From Halocaridina rubra (taxonomy: Eukaryota; Arthropoda; Malacostraca; Decapoda; Atyidae): 40,561 nt of DNA. The position numbers and the translations under genes are program-made. Positions 24,971 to 40,561 of this stretch are shown here, one piece after another; position 1 is the first letter of the stretch; each line of letters begins with the position of its first letter. A model generated the notes under the pieces. That model made no database searches. It worked only from the letters and a program-made list of their open reading frames with translations, and had not been told where the DNA came from. Location of the stretch: contig JAXCGZ010004572.1 in assembly GCA_037179515.1 (NCBI GenBank), positions 1 to 40,561 on the forward strand, written 5' to 3'.

Positions 24971-26140
24971 GGTAACCGAGGATAATTCTCTTATATTAAG
25001 AGAGAATTTTCCGACACGTGTGAGGCATCATGTATTCCTGCGCGCCACGTCCTGTCACTCGGCAATCTTAAGTCTGTGCAGGAAACGACGGTATCGTTCT
25101 CCACAGAATATAATACCCTGTAATTTAGTAATTATTATAAGATATTCAATACGATAGTAGCAGTTGCAAAAATTATTTAATCCGAATTTATGAGGGTTTT
25201 TTTTTTAGTATACTACTTTAATAAGTCTACGAAGTAGAGGTGGTACCGTTCACTTCAGAAATTAGTGTTTGTAATGATTATAATTTAACACGCTAATTTG
25301 ACTTAAGGAAACCATTCTCTATAATACTTTTCCTAAGTATATCTTCAAATGAGGTAAACCAATGGTACTGATCTCTACAGAATATAACACTCGTAATTAT
25401 TACCCCAATATATTTATTTTATTTTACTTGTTGTGCTTTATACCCTCCTGTAGAAGGCTTCGCATCCTCTCTGGCGGGTCTTTAAGCTTATTTAAATTTT
25501 CTTTTCTTTTTTTTACTTTTTATTTATCTCACCTTGAAGGGCTCACTTATAGTAAAGAGTTCGATATCGTATTATTTTTTAAATAAATATGTTTTCAGTT
25601 TTTTCTTAAATTACACCACATCTTCATTGTCTCTGAGTAGCGCTGATAATTCATTATTTAACACGTTAATGGTATTAAGACACCATTCACTTCAAATTAA
25701 TTTTTGCTAATTTTTATGCTATTTTAAAGCCTTATAAACGATACTCAAAACACATAAAATGCGATTCTTAAATAATCTTTTATACACGACACTCCCCGTA
25801 TTTTTTTTTTATTATTATTATGCTCTTGAACAGAACAGTGACATTAGAATTATAAAATATAATCAGTTTTATTCAACTCTGACACTATTTAGATATGATA
25901 TACTCCAGATAATCTGCCTACTAGACAATTTTTGTGCCCAATTCGATACCACTACAAATTTAAGGTTACATGTCATATTTCAAGGGGAAAAAATGATAAT
26001 TTTCATGTCATGAGAGAAAGAAATATATGCTAGCATTGGGTCAGGTGCTATTCATATGACAAATCCGAGAGCAGAGACTAGGGACCATAATCACCTTACA
26101 AAAAGTTTTTTTGGGGAAAGTTACAACCCTGAGGTACATT
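24971..26140. other. SERP1-Drosha spacer, AT-rich with diverged direct repeats
   Basis: Related segments near 25100 (ctccacagaatataatacc), 25371 (ctctacagaatataacactc), 25240 and 25690 (accattcacttcaaatta) show old internal duplication. Short AT-rich open frames (25362-25586, 25759-26013) show no family resemblance. No gene seen. Confidence 0.45.
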
Positions 26141-26142
26141 TT

Positions 26143-26288
26143 GTATATCACACTAGTCCCCGTTCATATGGGGGTGGACACAGGCATGTTGTTACTGGAG
26201 GAATAAAGCTAGAGGCTCTTCCTACTGCCCTATAGCTCAAACCCGCATTGGTCACTTCACAACACGTGCACTCTGCCACAATTGGGTA
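26143..26288 (-). mobile_element. SINE family A, minus
   Basis: Contains actagtccccgttcatatgg, gtggacacaggcatgttg, and the reverse B-box-like segment gctcaaacccgcattgg. Confidence 0.7.
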
Positions 26289-26361
26289 TTTACAATTCCA
26301 ATTTTGTAAAGTACCGAAACTAAATTACATGTATGTATAATTCAACTTCGAAAGAATTCAC

Positions 26362-26447
26362 CAGGCCGTAGCTATGAAGCCTTTATTCCCCAGCTCCAAA
26401 ATGTGTCTACCCCCAAAATGGGGATTAACAATGACACATTAACGGCA
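26362..26447 (+). mobile_element. SINE family A fragment, plus
   Basis: Body part only: gaagcctttattccccagct, aatggggattaacaatgac. Confidence 0.6.
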
Positions 26448-26745
26448 ATACCTATTTATAGAAGAAATTCTCATGTTTGAAAACTGTTAGGGAGAAAAAA
26501 CAAACATGTACAGAAAAAATTTACCAGTTTAGTTTTTTGTTCTATATCTAAGAAAGAGAAATACAGACTTGACACAGCTAAATCATAAATTTATTACTGA
26601 TATATTTTTGATAAGTCACAGAGATGGTTTTTATATGTTACCCAAACTTCTATTCTTGTTCGATATAATTCTCGGAAATAACAGCAAAAGACGAGAGACA
26701 AAGTTCAATTACTTGCGGTAGAAATTATACACTATCACAGGCTAT
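26448..26745. other. AT-rich stretch without recognised feature
   Basis: Nothing recognised on either strand. Confidence 0.4.
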
Positions 26746-26749
26746 AAAA

Positions 26750-26935
26750 GCCCTAAATTGTATATTTTTCTATCTTTATTTTTTCTTTTTCTTCACCAAG
26801 TTGTTTCCTCTGATGGAGGCATTGGGATTATAAACTGACTTTATGCAGTTGGGATTGATGCTTGGCTGAGATAATAATAATAATAATAACAATAACAATA
26901 AAGATAATAATAATTATAATAATGAGAGTACAATA
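26750..26935 (+). repeat. Dispersed repeat family D with (AAT)n tail
   Basis: Second copy of the 16070-16235 repeat: cttcaccaagttgtttcctc, gggattgatgcttggctga, then (AAT)n with AAC variants. Confidence 0.5.
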
Positions 26936-27092
26936 TGGATGCCTTTAAGTTCTTGGTATGCCTGAAGAGAACTTCCAAAAAAGGAGTCTGAGGTGCAGGA
27001 ATTTTACACGTTCCAATACACACTTTAAAACACGCAACCTCGTACAATCAAAATTAATTCTTAATATAAGTACAACACTAATAACTTAAAAG

Positions 27093-27098
27093 TTTATT
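27093..27098 (-). terminator. DROSHA: Candidate Drosha polyadenylation signal
   Basis: AATAAA on the minus strand 36-41 bases after the Drosha stop codon. If used, the 3' UTR would be very short. Confidence 0.35.
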
Positions 27099-27133
27099 AT
27101 CTCCAACCTGTTCTTTCTTTTGACTGCATTTTT

Positions 27134-38888
<11,755 letters not shown>

Positions 38889-40561
38889 CTATTTAAATGT
38901 ATAAAAATAATTATCAATAGATTCGAACAATATACTGTCATTGAGCCTACCTACATACGTTATTACCATACATAATTGAGCACATACATCGTATTCATAT
39001 AAAAAAAATATTCAAAATATTAATGCTCCCAAAGTACACAAATTCAGATAAAAAATAAAAGACAAACTATGAATAAAAAAATTATTAGTTTGCCTTAAAA
39101 CTTGAATCTTTATCATCTAACTACAATTTCATTTGCAATATTCTTTGTATCTTCTAGATCAGGTACGTTGTGCTCAGTTATTTAACGAAAGTACTAAGAA
39201 TCACTTCTAAATTCTTGTTGCATGGTCAAATTTCAAGCACTCATATAAACGTTTCAAATCATATTAAAATTTCATAAATTACCTACTGCTAAATAACTAG
39301 GCAAATAATCATTTTAATGGTCTTACCTTTAAAATGCTCTTTCCTCTTGTGAAAGAATAGTATTATATAATTTTGTTTTAAACAGAAGGATATATCAACA
39401 CACTTTAATGTTGTGAACTCAATTGTGACGCTACACATTTGTGAAGTCTTGCCACATTTTAGCAAAGCAACTGTTAACACGCATATGAACCAATAATAAT
39501 TATTTTTCCCTTTAAATATTCATTCAATAGATCATGGAATCAAACCAGCTGAATATCTCAACGTAACAGAATAATCATACAGAGTGTGAAAAGTTGTCAA
39601 AGTCCCAGACTAATAACATAGACGAGCAAGAGGGTCATATACAAATTAAGACTTGCTCTGCCCGTCTACATAAGGTCTTAAGACTACAGTAGAGTAGTTA
39701 GCTTCATGGGACGGAAAGTAAATGAAGAGAAAATATGACAAAGAAAATATTAAAATATGACAACGTTTTTGTCAAGGCAAAACTCAGGACAACACATAAA
39801 CAGGAACAACAATGTCTACGGAATAGTTAAACAATCACAACATCTACAGAAACGTGTCACTGATACATATGTTTTTTGATGATCAGAGGAGTACTTTTTA
39901 CAGTGCAGAAGTGAACTTTTACTTTTCACATAAAAATCCCTCTGGATAGATATAGATAATGTCTAAAAGACTTAGACACCTAGATAATTTTAGAGCAAAG
40001 TGAGATAATCCCACAAATTAATTCAATACATATAGTATAAAAGTTTTTTTCTCTAATTTGTGTGTAATTTAAAATGTCCATAACAGTTTGGAGTTAACTG
40101 CAACCTTGCTAATACAACCAAAGGATCCAACCATTAGTGTTCAGGAAAAAAAATCCCAGTTTTTATTTTGAGACAGACAGAAAAACAATAAGAATCACAT
40201 GAAAAAGTTAACCACCACACAAAAAGTTTAAAGAACACAAGAAAAGATCAACCAGACATGATGCAGATGGAGCAGTGGTTTGCCCAAGTGCCGTTCTTAC
40301 CCAAAATAAGTTAGCCCAAGAAATGCGAAGACTATCTCATTTTAAATAAGATGGCAGACGGGCAGGGCATCAGCACGCTCGGCAGTATTACTTCGATTTT
40401 AACATAAACAGTTTATAGATACACAGCACAAATGTATTTTGCTCTTACAAATGTAAATATATCTCAGCTTTGTAACAGGGTACAAAATAATATACCTATA
40501 TAACCTTGTGAATATTATACCCACTGCATATAGTGATTAATGTATCATATACATATGTACA
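38889..40561 (-). other. Probable Drosha intron up to the window edge
   Basis: Directly upstream of the first Drosha exon seen. AT-rich, with no convincing exon, no recognised repeat and no promoter signal on either strand. The missing N-terminal exons are presumably beyond the edge. Confidence 0.45.

Noticed and set aside
39289..39480. Minus-strand open frame as an upstream Drosha exon
   Set aside because: No similarity to the Drosha central domain and no suitable donor in phase with exon a.

Overview
The window is animal nuclear DNA: AT-rich, with intron-split genes, long dinucleotide microsatellites and very dense tRNA-derived SINEs, LINE fragments and small inverted-repeat elements. The repeat style together with two conserved animal genes suggests an arthropod, most likely a decapod crustacean. 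That assignment is inference; no species marker was seen.

Three protein-coding genes can be assembled from splice sites and reading-frame continuity. (1) On the + strand, 5638-13990, eight exons join without a frame break into a 478-residue protein. It has a signal peptide, four six-cysteine EGF/EB-like modules, one transmembrane helix and a Ser/Pro-rich cytoplasmic tail with NPxY and PPxY motifs. I do not recognise it as a named gene. (2) On the - strand, 24132-19967, three small exons encode a complete 64-residue SERP1/RAMP4, a tail-anchored ER translocon-associated protein. (3) On the - strand, 38888-27134, ten exons encode the C-terminal 634 residues of Drosha, the nuclear RNase III that starts microRNA maturation: RNase IIIa, RNase IIIb, the dsRNA-binding domain and an unusually long charged C-terminal tail. 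The Drosha N-terminus lies beyond the right edge or was not found.

Layout: 1-5600 is repeat territory (LINE 3' tails, (TC)n, a decayed reverse transcriptase, SINEs, (TA)n). 5638-13990 is the EGF-like gene, its introns filled with SINEs and MITEs. 14000-19960 is the convergent intergenic region, with LINE remnants and a 188-bp tandem duplication. 19967-24132 is SERP1, with a 180-bp tandem repeat in intron 2 and a roughly 50-bp minisatellite in intron 1. 24133-27133 is the SERP1-Drosha spacer. 27134-38888 is Drosha. From 38889 to the end I see only probable intron.

The genes have no obvious shared pathway: one is a surface protein, one acts at the ER translocon and one in nuclear microRNA processing. 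The most unusual signals are the unrecognised EGF/EB-like receptor with a start-stop uORF, the tandemly duplicated splice-acceptor and exon-start segments upstream of the Drosha RNase IIIb exon, the long Drosha tail, and repeats lying within a few to a few dozen bases of splice sites.
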